64,000 nt of DNA from JAYWGN01 sp043778255. GTDB lineage: Bacteria > Bacteroidota > Bacteroidia > Chitinophagales > Chitinophagaceae. The notes under the pieces were generated by a model. It worked only from the letters and a program-made list of their open reading frames with translations, made no database searches and had not been told where the DNA came from. The position numbers and the translations under genes are program-made. Shown one piece after another: positions 8,897 to 17,017 of this stretch; position 1 is the stretch's first letter, and every line of letters begins with the position of its first letter. The stretch is from assembly GCA_043778255.1 (NCBI GenBank), contig JAYWGN010000046.1, forward strand, positions 110,961-174,960, written 5' to 3'.

Positions 8897-9160
8897 TTAC
8901 TGCTTTGTATTTTCAATTTCGGTTTGCAAAGTAGTAGCCATTTTTGCTTTGGCTGTATCAGTTAGTTGCTTTGTTTGTTTTGGTGTTTTTTTAGTGAGGG
9001 TTGTTATAAAGTTAATTTGAGTTTTGTACATAGCACATACACTGCAAACGGCTACATGTAATTTTAATTGTACGGTTTCTTTTAGGCTTAGCCTAACTTC
9101 TTGCTTTTTGGATAATAAGTAAGTAGCCGTTTTACATGTTATTTGTGTAGTATTTTTCAT
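8897..9160 (-). CDS. Small zinc-finger (ZAS-type) anti-sigma factor
   Basis: Residues C9, H35, C39 and C42 form the HxxxCxxC zinc motif with an upstream Cys that defines ZAS anti-sigma factors. The 87 aa protein has no membrane helix after the motif, so it is a soluble regulator like the redox sensors RsrA and ChrR. It lies 18 bp after the ECF sigma gene, its expected partner, and is the last gene of the operon starting at 13525. A thiol redox signal that releases the sigma factor is a reasonable inference from the cysteine cluster, not proven. Confidence 0.75.
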   Translation of the reverse strand: MKNTTQITCKTATYLLSKKQEVRLSLKETVQLKLHVAVCSVCAMYKTQINFITTLTKKTPKQTKQLTDTAKAKMATTLQTEIENTKQ

Positions 9161-9178
9161 AGTTCAAGTATTAATTTT

Positions 9179-9745
9179 TTACGCATTTATCCAATTTTTT
9201 TCGAGGCATAATCTTATTTGCAATTTTGCTCGGTGTATAAGCACCCAATAATTTTGGGTAGTTATGCCTAAGGTTTCGCATATCTCATTACTGTTTACAT
9301 CTTCTACATATTTCAATGTAAATACTGTTTGTTGTAGCTGTTTCAACTTGTTTTTACATAGTTGCAATATGCCATAAAACTCTTTTTTGTCAATTGTATT
9401 TGCATCCTCTATTGCCCATTGTGTGGGCTTATGTTCATTTTCAAAATGCCCATCACTTGCAAACATGCTATCGGTATATGCTGTATCGTTATCAATTACA
9501 CTAGGGCTAGTACTTTGTTTGCGGTAGTGGTCAATTATTTTATTTTTACAAATGGCATACAACCAATTTTTTTCCGACGCAGTGCCATTGTAGGTGTCTC
9601 TTGCTCTCCAACCACTCAAAAAGGTTTCTTGTACTATATCCTCTGCTGTACTAGTGTTTTGCACCCTTGCATATACAAATGCGAATAATAAATCACCATA
9701 ATTTTGTACCCATTTGTCTGCATTTATTTTTTTAGTGTTTTCCAT
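9179..9745 (-). CDS. ECF RNA polymerase sigma factor
   Basis: Sigma-70 region 2 spans about residues 15-80, including TAEDIVQETFLSGW and NWLYAICKNKIIDHYRK. Region 4 spans about 130-185 (LKYVEDVNSNEICETLG, then the recognition helix TQNYWVLIHRAKLQIRLCLE). A long linker between them contains DGHFENEHKPTQW, a block I associate with ECF factors that pair with small zinc-finger anti-sigma proteins. The gene lies 46 bp after the ATP-grasp gene and 18 bp before the anti-sigma gene. It probably controls its own eight-gene operon. Confidence 0.9.
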   Translation of the reverse strand: MENTKKINADKWVQNYGDLLFAFVYARVQNTSTAEDIVQETFLSGWRARDTYNGTASEKNWLYAICKNKIIDHYRKQSTSPSVIDNDTAYTDSMFASDGHFENEHKPTQWAIEDANTIDKKEFYGILQLCKNKLKQLQQTVFTLKYVEDVNSNEICETLGITTQNYWVLIHRAKLQIRLCLEKNWINA

Positions 9746-9791
9746 TTATTTTAAGTTTTGCAGTAAATATATACTTACAAGTATCACTAAT

Positions 9792-10838
9792 TTATAACAT
9801 TTTATAATATTCTTTTTGGTCTCTAAACATTTTAAGCCCTTGGGCTATTGTCATATACTGTAAATTATTTGTTACTTTATTTTGTTTACTTATGGTATAC
9901 AATATATTGAGGTGTTTTATTATTTCTTTCCAAGCAAACCAAATGGAATGTTTGGGGTCGTATATATGTGTAGGTTCGCTACCAGCACCATTTAACTCTA
10001 TTATGCTAAAGTTTTTTTGGTTGGCCACATCGTCCCAAGTATTAAATTTTATATCCAATCGTCCAAAATAAAAGCCCGATATCTGTTTGCAAATACTATC
10101 AATAGCAACTTGCAATTGTGGCGTTATTGCATTACTTGCATCTACAAATTTGCTACCACGGCTATGGTTGCCATAAGGTACTAATATTAGCACTTCGTTA
10201 AGTGGCAATACATTTTGCAAGGCTTTGCCATACTTAGTTGTAAGCTTTGCTAACTGCAATACAAACCTTGTATTAAGCCTCAGTAATTGTTCGGTTGTAC
10301 TTACACCATTGCCAACTACTTGCAAAAACTCCTTACCTACAATACCCGATACAATACCAGTTTGTTGGTTAGGATACCTGTAATAAAATATACCAGCTTC
10401 TTGTGAGTAACCAATCCATTGCTGTAGCAAAAAATCAACTTTTGAATGTTGCAAATATTGTATTAATTCTTGTTCATTTTCTAACTTTGCTACCCCTACA
10501 CCTCTTTCGCCAATATTAGGTTTTGTAATTACAGGGTAAGTGTAATTGTTGGTTACAAATAGGTTTAGTAATGTAGTAGCATCGGTATCACTTTTTATCA
10601 ATATTGTTTTTGGGTAAAATGCTTTGGGCATAAGGTCATAAATATCTTTTTTCTTTTCCATTAAAAAACCAGAGTTCTCAATACTTGGATTAGCAGTGCT
10701 AAAAAAGAAAAATGACCTAGCCTTTACACTTAACCAAAACCAATAAAAGTATATAGGGAAGTACACCACATGAAACGGCCAATACTCCCAATGAGTAAGC
10801 TTTATGTAAAACGGGCTGTATGTTAGTTTTTTCAACAT
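9792..10838 (-). CDS. ATP-grasp protein of the D-Ala-D-Ala ligase superfamily
   Basis: Residues 100-330 have the ATP-grasp layout: VITKPNIGERGVGV binds ATP, GRLDIKFN and FSIIELNGAGSEP provide the Mg2+ ligands (Asp, Glu, Asn). The N-terminal 45 residues are very aromatic, rich in Trp, Phe and Tyr, and may sit on or in the membrane. At 348 aa it differs from true Ddl, which lacks this N-terminus. It overlaps the NRDE gene by 7 bp. The substrate is unknown. Enzymes of this fold join a carboxylate to an amine or thiol, so a small peptide or thiol product is possible. Confidence 0.8.
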   Translation of the reverse strand: MLKKLTYSPFYIKLTHWEYWPFHVVYFPIYFYWFWLSVKARSFFFFSTANPSIENSGFLMEKKKDIYDLMPKAFYPKTILIKSDTDATTLLNLFVTNNYTYPVITKPNIGERGVGVAKLENEQELIQYLQHSKVDFLLQQWIGYSQEAGIFYYRYPNQQTGIVSGIVGKEFLQVVGNGVSTTEQLLRLNTRFVLQLAKLTTKYGKALQNVLPLNEVLILVPYGNHSRGSKFVDASNAITPQLQVAIDSICKQISGFYFGRLDIKFNTWDDVANQKNFSIIELNGAGSEPTHIYDPKHSIWFAWKEIIKHLNILYTISKQNKVTNNLQYMTIAQGLKMFRDQKEYYKML

Positions 10839-11548
10839 GCTGCTACTTCATTATTGTTAAAGTTTGAAACGGTTACTTTGTTACTAACATAATCATAATA
10901 GCTAAATGTACTCGTATTATTTTGCACTACTATTTGTGATGTGCTTATTGTTTTAATATTATTTTTTGCAGCTTCACTTGGCAACCAGTTTTCGTAATAT
11001 TGGCTTTGGTGAAAGTCCATTATACTTTCTTTATTTACAATTGTATTGTTAGTGTAATTTTGAAATGCCGTGTTTTTATGATGGCTAATTACACTATTAT
11101 ATAGCGTAGCCGAACTAAATATATGGTACCTACTTGCACTTAACAAATCTGTGCTTAGTGCCGTGCCATTCCACCTATATAAATATAAATAGGTTGCCTC
11201 CAATAGCAATACTGTAAAGGGTTCTACACCCAATAATTTTAACTTTGTAATTGCTAAGGCAGCATTATTAGTTTGTAATATTGCTGGTATTATATAGCCT
11301 CTACTCCTTACATAATTAATAGCCTTTGTATGCTTATGCAAAGCACCGTTAAGCAATACGGCTATGGTATTGTTATTATTTACACCTATCCAAGTACCCT
11401 TAGCTTTACCATCGGTAGGGTGTATTATTTGGTGGGTATTATATTGGTGTATGGTTGGCATTGCGGTGGTAGCCCTGTCAATATTTTCATCGCGGTTGCT
11501 AGTAATTATTACACTATTATTAGTAACTGCAAATGTTACTGTACACAT
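10832..11548 (-). CDS. NRDE/TANGO2-family protein
   Basis: The protein (238 aa) starts MCTVTF and has the family signature TSNRDE (NRDE at residues 18-21), followed by GTWIGVNNNN and a Leu/Asn block. The Cys directly after the initiator Met resembles the N-terminal nucleophile of Ntn hydrolases. Eukaryotic TANGO2/HRG-9 has been linked to haem trafficking; the bacterial role is unsettled. It overlaps DinB by 13 bp on one side and the ATP-grasp gene by 7 bp on the other, so it is translationally coupled to both. Confidence 0.88.
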   Translation of the reverse strand: MCTVTFAVTNNSVIITSNRDENIDRATTAMPTIHQYNTHQIIHPTDGKAKGTWIGVNNNNTIAVLLNGALHKHTKAINYVRSRGYIIPAILQTNNAALAITKLKLLGVEPFTVLLLEATYLYLYRWNGTALSTDLLSASRYHIFSSATLYNSVISHHKNTAFQNYTNNTIVNKESIMDFHQSQYYENWLPSEAAKNNIKTISTSQIVVQNNTSTFSYYDYVSNKVTVSNFNNNEVAAC

Positions 11549-12033
11549 AAATTTCTATATTTTAAGGTGGCAGCTGCTATTCCAAATTCATTGGCTATTG
11601 GCACGGTGCTAATCTCTAACAGTCCTACTTTTATTAATGCTTGGTGGTGTACTGTATGTTCTATATTGTAGGCTAATTCTCTATAATAATTTGTTTCTGT
11701 TTCTATACTTTCATCGGCTACAAAGCACGATTGCAATAACAAATTTTTATTATTAGGTTGCAAGTTATTTACAATATTATGTAACTGTTGTATGGCAAAG
11801 TCCATATTAGTTTCTATGGTATAATCTCTTTTTCTATTATCGTAATTAACAAGTCCACTTTGGTAACCATTTTGCAATTCCAAATACAATTCAATTATAT
11901 GCCTTACATGTGCACCTATAGTTGCATTGCTTAGGCTTGTTATGGGCTGAGTATATAACCCTTCATTTAATTGTTGCAACAATTGTATTATTTGTTCAAT
12001 GTTATGTTGTACAGCTTTGTTCAATTTTTCCAT
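11536..12033 (-). CDS. DinB/YfiT-type metal-binding four-helix protein
   Basis: The 165 aa protein matches the DinB fold: a His in helix 2 (HVRHIIELYLELQ, residues 42-54) and two more in helix 4 (HTVHHQALIKVGL, about residues 131-143), which together bind a divalent metal. The superfamily includes bacillithiol and mycothiol S-transferases such as BstA. Its position in an operon with DoxX, YHS and a zinc-cysteine anti-sigma factor fits a thiol or detoxification role, but the reaction is not known. Confidence 0.82.
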   Translation of the reverse strand: MEKLNKAVQHNIEQIIQLLQQLNEGLYTQPITSLSNATIGAHVRHIIELYLELQNGYQSGLVNYDNRKRDYTIETNMDFAIQQLHNIVNNLQPNNKNLLLQSCFVADESIETETNYYRELAYNIEHTVHHQALIKVGLLEISTVPIANEFGIAAATLKYRNLCVQ

Positions 12034-12042
12034 AAAGTTATC

Positions 12043-12447
12043 CTATTTTCTAATTTTAACTAGGGTTAATAAGGCCAATATTTTTTTATAATTAAGTATT
12101 AGCAAAGCTATACTAGCAAATAATACTATTAATGCATAGTAAAATAGTTGTCCACCGTCGCCTTGTACTGATATGCCAAGTTTGCTAATATGAAAAAACA
12201 AAGCTCCGCTCATTAAGCCAACAGCTAAGGCTGCACCAAATACTACTGTTGGAGTGTATAATAAAAGTGCCGATGCTATTAATTCCATAATGCCAATACC
12301 AATACGGCCAACAGGCTCAAGCCCTATAGTTGTAAATATATAAACTGACTCGGGGGCTGCCGTAAATTTGAAGTATAATGTTTGTAGCATTATAAAAACT
12401 GCTACAAGGCGTAAAGCCCATATAATTATTGTTGTTTTGTTTTTCAT
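12043..12447 (-). CDS. DoxX-family membrane protein
   Basis: The 134 aa protein has four hydrophobic helices (about 10-28, 45-68, 70-90 and 99-125), with the short loops and GIGIMELIASALLL segment of DoxX/DoxD-like proteins. In other bacteria DoxX takes part in thiosulfate oxidation or in membrane complexes linked to thiol and oxidative stress. It lies between the outer-membrane protein gene (14 bp) and the DinB gene (9 bp) in the same operon. Confidence 0.82.
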   Translation of the reverse strand: MKNKTTIIIWALRLVAVFIMLQTLYFKFTAAPESVYIFTTIGLEPVGRIGIGIMELIASALLLYTPTVVFGAALAVGLMSGALFFHISKLGISVQGDGGQLFYYALIVLFASIALLILNYKKILALLTLVKIRK

Positions 12448-12461
12448 AAGTTTTTATTTTT

Positions 12462-13058
12462 TTATAATGCGGTCGATAAGCCAATTCTAAATGCTTTGTT
12501 ACTGTATGTTTGGTTAAGCAAAGCATTGTTGCTAAAGTGTTGGTAGCCACCCTCCACAAATATTCTATAATCTGGTTTAAAACTATAATTAATTCCTATG
12601 TTTATTTGATATTGCGGTACTATTTTGCTTTGGTTATTAATAGTGGTAAAGCCACCGTTATAAGTTACTTCGGGTTTTGTAATATTGGCTAGCCCTCCAC
12701 CCAACTTAAAATAAAGGTTTACTTTTGTTTTTAAAAAGTATTGTTTGTAACCCACCGTTACAGGTATTGTACTAATGTTGCCATTAATACTGTAAAATGC
12801 TGTTTGCTTACTGTATTTGTACGAATCAAAATTTATTTCGCCATATATAGCTGTACTACCTTTTATTTTATACTCAATACCAGTCATAGCTTGAAATCCA
12901 TTTGACTTTGCAATTTGGTTACCAGCATCTGTTTTTGCTAACCCTATATATGAAGTAAAAAATAATTTTTTTGGTTTTGATATTGCAGTATTTTGTGCTT
13001 GGCTTACTATACCTACTGTTAACCATAGCATAGTTAGTATTATATTGTTATACTTCAT
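12462..13058 (-). CDS. Small outer-membrane beta-barrel protein
   Basis: The N-terminal 21 residues form a signal peptide ending in SQAQ. The remaining ~175 residues consist of alternating amphipathic strands such as AIYGEINFDSYKYS, VNLYFKLGGGLANI and YRIFVEGGYQHFSNN, ending in AFRIGLSTAL, typical of an eight-stranded barrel. No named family is recognised. It is 2 bp downstream of the YHS gene in the eight-gene operon. Confidence 0.65.
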   Translation of the reverse strand: MKYNNIILTMLWLTVGIVSQAQNTAISKPKKLFFTSYIGLAKTDAGNQIAKSNGFQAMTGIEYKIKGSTAIYGEINFDSYKYSKQTAFYSINGNISTIPVTVGYKQYFLKTKVNLYFKLGGGLANITKPEVTYNGGFTTINNQSKIVPQYQINIGINYSFKPDYRIFVEGGYQHFSNNALLNQTYSNKAFRIGLSTAL

Positions 13059-13060
13059 AT

Positions 13061-13525
13061 TTATTTGTAAATTTTAAGCCAATTTGTATCGGCAGTTAAC
13101 TTTAATTTACTTTCATTTTTGTTCCAACTTTTTAGGGTATTGGTAAAATACCTATTGTAAAATAAGTACAACTTACTATCCACAATTTTAAAAGTTTCTG
13201 GGTCAATTTCTACTTTGGTGCCATCGTTGCCCATTGCATAAGCACACCATCCGCCATACTGTGGCTCATATTTGTTAGGGTTTAGTTTAAATAGCTCTTT
13301 GTTAGCAACTGTGGCAAAATAATATATTATGCCCATGTGCGAAATAGCAATTTCTTTTTTACCTTTAACTGCGGCATTTTGAGTAAAGTAAGCTACAGGG
13401 TCATACCCTTTAATGGCTACGTTGTTGGCATAATTAAAGGTTGTTTTTCTAGTGGCACTTTTATCTTGTGCTAATGCAGTAAGTAATAAGGTACATGTAA
13501 ATAATACCAGAGTAATTTTTTTCAT
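13061..13525 (-). CDS. Exported YHS-domain protein
   Basis: The signal peptide (residues 1-19) ends in ALAQ. Residues 40-100 form a YHS domain: GYDPVAYFTQ, a central SHMGIIYYFATVANKELFKLNP block and YGGWCAYAMGNDG. YHS domains are small folds often found with metal-transport or redox proteins. The full protein is 154 aa, a size common for stand-alone exported YHS proteins. It is the first gene of the operon that runs to the anti-sigma gene at 8897, and is preceded by a 157 bp intergenic region that should hold the promoter. Confidence 0.85.
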   Translation of the reverse strand: MKKITLVLFTCTLLLTALAQDKSATRKTTFNYANNVAIKGYDPVAYFTQNAAVKGKKEIAISHMGIIYYFATVANKELFKLNPNKYEPQYGGWCAYAMGNDGTKVEIDPETFKIVDSKLYLFYNRYFTNTLKSWNKNESKLKLTADTNWLKIYK

Positions 13526-13682
13526 TTTCTTATATTTTAATAGTAATACGTAGGTACTTGTTCTTCCTTACATTTTTTCATTTTTTTATTAAAATAAAAT
13601 GGATACAAAGTAGATTAATTTAATATTTATTAAAAGTGCTTATTGTTATTTAATTTTATCCTATTACAAACCCAATACAATT

Positions 13683-14333
13683 ATGCAACTACACACATAT
13701 ATAGACCATACCCTACTCAAACCTACTACACTTATAAGTGAGGTTACTACACTGTGTAGTGAGGCTATGCAATACCAATTTACAGCCGTTTGTGTACCAC
13801 CTTTATTTGTAAAGCAGGCAAAGCAATTATTGAATAATACTACTGTAAAAGTAGCTACGGTTATAGGTTTTCCATTTGGCTATAGTGCAGTAGAAGCTAA
13901 AATAGCCGAACTATTACTAGCCATTGTAGATGGAGCCGATGAGTTAGATGTAGTAGTGAATATAGCTGCCCTCAAAAACAATGATTGGCAATACTTAGCT
14001 AACGAAATAAACCATATAATGGCTATAATAACTAATCACCATAAAACCATAAAAATTATAATAGAAACTGGAGTACTAACCCAACAAGAAATTATAAAAT
14101 GCTGCGATATATATGGTGCAGCAGGAGTGCATTACCTCAAAACTAGTACGGGCTATGCAGCAGTTGGTGCTACAGTAGCGGCAGTGGTATTATTAAGAAA
14201 GCACTTGAATAATACAATTAAAATAAAAGCAAGTGGTGGTATAAAAACTGCAGCTTTTGCAAAAGAACTTATAGCGGCAGGTGCTAATAGAATTGGTGCA
14301 AGTGCAAGTGTACAGCTAGTTACTGAGGTATAG
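13683..14333 (+). CDS. deoC: Deoxyribose-phosphate aldolase
   Basis: DeoC reversibly cleaves 2-deoxyribose 5-phosphate to acetaldehyde and glyceraldehyde 3-phosphate, in deoxynucleoside catabolism. The class I aldolase residues are visible: the Asp of DELDVVVNI (about residues 81-89), the Schiff-base Lys of HYLKTSTGY (about 150-158), and the second Lys of IKASGGIK near residue 185. The 216 aa length is normal. It stands alone, convergent with the anti-sigma gene, with a bidirectional hairpin between them. Confidence 0.95.
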   Translation: MQLHTYIDHTLLKPTTLISEVTTLCSEAMQYQFTAVCVPPLFVKQAKQLLNNTTVKVATVIGFPFGYSAVEAKIAELLLAIVDGADELDVVVNIAALKNNDWQYLANEINHIMAIITNHHKTIKIIIETGVLTQQEIIKCCDIYGAAGVHYLKTSTGYAAVGATVAAVVLLRKHLNNTIKIKASGGIKTAAFAKELIAAGANRIGASASVQLVTEV

Positions 14334-14340
14334 TAATACA

Positions 14341-14370
14341 AAAAAGCTGCCTTTTAGAGACAGCTTTATT
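14341..14370. terminator. Bidirectional intrinsic terminator
   Basis: AAAGCTG (14343-14349) pairs with CAGCTTT (14361-14367) across an 11-base loop, with an A tract before and a T-rich stretch after. It lies between the convergent deoC and anti-sigma genes. Confidence 0.7.
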
Positions 14371-14391
14371 TCCATTGTTCAGTAATAAATA

Positions 14392-15207
14392 TTAATTTTT
14401 ATCAATCATTTTTTTAAGTTCGGTAGCATCTAAGCTATTAATAAGTTTGGGGCTGTTACCACGTTGAATTAACGTTTTTCGCCAAGCTGCTATTTTCTTT
14501 TTCCAAGTTGTGCTGTTATCTATAATGCTATCTAATTCTTCGTTGTCGCTTTTTAGGCTTATTTTATTGGTAATGTTTCCAATTGTTTTGTTGCCTTTAC
14601 TTACGGCACCAGGGTTAGCATTATTAACATCGGTACTTTTTACTACACTTATATCTTTTTTTATGGGGTTACCATCGGCATCTCTTATTACAATATCGGT
14701 ATTGTTTTTAGCAATTGTATTATTGTTATAATCTGTTACTTGTGGCGTGTATGTTTTGGTAGCATTTGTAGTTGCATTTTGCTTGGTACCATTATTAATA
14801 GTAGCGGTACTTGTAGTATTATTTGTTGGTTTTTGCCCTATATTTTCTCTAGTTGTGTTATCCACTTTAGCAACATTATCGTTTTGTAGGTATACGGTAT
14901 CTTTTTTAATTATTGCATTTGGTGTAGTTGCAGCTGTGTTGGTATTTGTAGTATTGCTTGGGTTGTTGGTTAGCCAAAGTGCAGTCATAGCTACAAAGCC
15001 TATTACCGATGCTGCAAGGGCTATTTTAGTCCAATTTATTTTACGGGTTGATGCATTTAATTCATATACAGGTGCATCCTTAGCAGTAATTATTTTTTGT
15101 TCAGCTTCATCTTCATCTAACTTTTGAGCTATAAGCTGCCACATACCTTTTGGGGCTGACACTTCTTGCTCATATAGCGTTTCAAATATGTTGTTCTTGT
15201 TAAGCAT
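14392..15207 (-). CDS. Probable membrane anti-sigma factor
   Basis: Residues 1-60 are a charged cytoplasmic domain, 61-79 a single membrane helix (IALAASVIGFVAMTALWLT), and 80-210 a low-complexity Thr/Asn-rich periplasmic region. A charged C-terminal helix pair closes the 271 aa protein. It follows an ECF sigma gene 23 bp upstream on the same strand, the standard sigma/anti-sigma order. I see no zinc motif. It could also be a FecR-like or unrelated protein, but the single central helix and the context favour an anti-sigma role. Confidence 0.6.
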   Translation of the reverse strand: MLNKNNIFETLYEQEVSAPKGMWQLIAQKLDEDEAEQKIITAKDAPVYELNASTRKINWTKIALAASVIGFVAMTALWLTNNPSNTTNTNTAATTPNAIIKKDTVYLQNDNVAKVDNTTRENIGQKPTNNTTSTATINNGTKQNATTNATKTYTPQVTDYNNNTIAKNNTDIVIRDADGNPIKKDISVVKSTDVNNANPGAVSKGNKTIGNITNKISLKSDNEELDSIIDNSTTWKKKIAAWRKTLIQRGNSPKLINSLDATELKKMIDKN

Positions 15208-15230
15208 GTTGTTTTGTTGTTACAATGTTA

Positions 15231-15782
15231 TTAAATTTTTTGTTCAAGTATCAATTTTTGCAAAAGCGATTTTGCTCTTGCCAATTGCGACTTGCTTGTT
15301 CCTTCATTGATGTTTAATAACTCGGCAATTTCTTTATGCGTATAGCCTTCAATTACATACATGTTAAAAACAGTTCTGTAACCTGGCGAAAGTTTTTTGA
15401 TTATATTTAGTATATCCTTCTCTGCTAATCTGTCAAGTCCTGTCCAATTATCGTCCTCATGTGATAGTTCTACCGATTCGGTTATTGATATCAAGTTCGA
15501 TTTTTTTCTGTAATGCTCTATAGCAGTATTTACAAATATTCTGCGAACCCAACCCTCAAACGAACCCTCAAATCTAAATTTCTCCAAATTTTTAAACACT
15601 TTCACAAATCCATCTTGCAGCACATCTTGTGCATCGTCGCTATTGTTACAGTACCTCAGGCATACTGCATACATTTTAGATGAAAAAATTTGGTATAAGT
15701 TCTCTTGGTGTTTCCTAATACCACTAATGCATCCTTTTATTAAGTCGCTATCTGCAGTAATATGGTTGCTTAAAGGGTACAT
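15231..15782 (-). CDS. ECF RNA polymerase sigma factor
   Basis: Region 2 is at about residues 25-95, with DDAQDVLQDGFVKVFKNLEKF and GWVRRIFVNTAIEHYRKK. Region 4 is at about 120-180, with LSPGYRTVFNMYVIEGYTHK followed by the EIAELLNINEGTSKSQLARA helix-turn-helix. The 183 aa length and the SKSQLARAKSLLQK ending are typical of abundant Bacteroidota ECF factors. It pairs with the membrane anti-sigma candidate 23 bp downstream. Confidence 0.93.
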   Translation of the reverse strand: MYPLSNHITADSDLIKGCISGIRKHQENLYQIFSSKMYAVCLRYCNNSDDAQDVLQDGFVKVFKNLEKFRFEGSFEGWVRRIFVNTAIEHYRKKSNLISITESVELSHEDDNWTGLDRLAEKDILNIIKKLSPGYRTVFNMYVIEGYTHKEIAELLNINEGTSKSQLARAKSLLQKLILEQKI

Positions 15783-15815
15783 TATTTTTATAATATATTA
15801 TAAACGGTATTTTTG

Positions 15816-16400
15816 TTATAAAGTATTCAAAAATATAGATAATTTTTCAAATGCCAACTTTCTATGGCTAATATTGCTTTTAATTGACTTATCAAGTTCT
15901 GCAAAACTAATAGTATAACCATCGGGTATAAATATAGGGTCGTAGCCAAAGCCCGAAGTTCCACTTTTGGTTATAGCAATAGTACCATTACATATACCTT
16001 CAAAGTAGTAAGTAGTAGCATTTTGCATAAATGCAATTACGGTTCTAAATCTTGCTTTACGATTTAATTCGCCTTGCATGGCTGCCAATACTTTATCCAT
16101 ATTAGCGTTACTATTGCCGTGGCTACCTGCATACCTTGCACTCCTTACACCTGGCTCACCATTTAATGCAGCTATTTCTAAGCCCGTATCTTCGGCAAAG
16201 CAGTTTTTATGGGTTAGTTCATATATTACCCTACATTTTTCGGCTGCATTTTCATGTAAGGTGTTATAGGGTTCTTCTATGTCTATATTTATACCTGCAT
16301 CTTGCAACGATATTATTTTCAATTTTGTAGCATCACATATTTCATTTATTTCTGCTAATTTATGGTTATTATTAGTAGCAAATATAAGTTCACTTATCAT
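15816..16400 (-). CDS. rdgB: XTP/dITP (non-canonical purine NTP) pyrophosphatase
   Basis: This house-cleaning enzyme hydrolyses dITP, XTP and ITP to the monophosphates. It shows the N-terminal FATNNNHKLAEI block (residues 7-18), the central CFAEDTGLEIAALNGEPGV and SARYAG blocks, and the C-terminal GFGYDPIFIP and ISHRKLA motifs. The 194 aa length is typical of the HAM1 family. It lies 34 bp from the unknown gene upstream and may be co-transcribed with it. Confidence 0.95.
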   Translation of the reverse strand: MISELIFATNNNHKLAEINEICDATKLKIISLQDAGINIDIEEPYNTLHENAAEKCRVIYELTHKNCFAEDTGLEIAALNGEPGVRSARYAGSHGNSNANMDKVLAAMQGELNRKARFRTVIAFMQNATTYYFEGICNGTIAITKSGTSGFGYDPIFIPDGYTISFAELDKSIKSNISHRKLAFEKLSIFLNTL

Positions 16401-16434
16401 AGTATTATTTACTTATAATTGGTTAATTTATATT

Positions 16435-16929
16435 TTATTTTTTCAAAAAAATTTGTTGCAAAGCTTTCCATAGTTTTGCTTTATTATCTTTATCGGTGGC
16501 TATATTAGCCAAGTCGTTACTGTACAAGCATACTGTGCCATCATAATTTTGTACATGGTATTTTTCAAATAAAATGGGCATCCCAAAGTTTATAGGATCT
16601 ACACCAAACAATAACAGGGTAGTGGCTTTAGTCTGCTCTTTTAACGTTGTCCAATTTATAGCACCATTATGCATATTTACAATAGCAATATCGGCTATGC
16701 TTAACTTGCAGGCAGTAAGTATATTGGTTACAAACTCCAGCTCAGTTTCACTAATATGTTTATGGTTAGCATCGTTTACCACTACAGTTATTTGCTTTTC
16801 ATTATTACCCAAAAATAAATTGTTGGTTACTGCCAAAGGTTTATCTACTTTTGTACCATACAACACATTTTTTTGATACAAAAAGTGTACGCCCAAAGGG
16901 TTTAAGTGTAAATTTTTTATGCTTATCAT
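16435..16929 (-). CDS. Conserved-looking hypothetical protein
   Basis: The 164 aa protein is soluble and looks like an alpha/beta fold, with strands such as ITVVVND and TLLLFGVDP alternating with helices. I do not recognise the family. It lies directly upstream of rdgB on the same strand (34 bp), so the two are probably co-transcribed. It is divergent from ilvE. Confidence 0.6.
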   Translation of the reverse strand: MISIKNLHLNPLGVHFLYQKNVLYGTKVDKPLAVTNNLFLGNNEKQITVVVNDANHKHISETELEFVTNILTACKLSIADIAIVNMHNGAINWTTLKEQTKATTLLLFGVDPINFGMPILFEKYHVQNYDGTVCLYSNDLANIATDKDNKAKLWKALQQIFLKK

Positions 16930-17017
16930 TATTTAGGCTAACAGTTGTTAGTTTTTATGTTTCTTTGCAATATTGATACAACTTATTTTATTAAAAATAT
17001 AAACAACATTACGCTGT

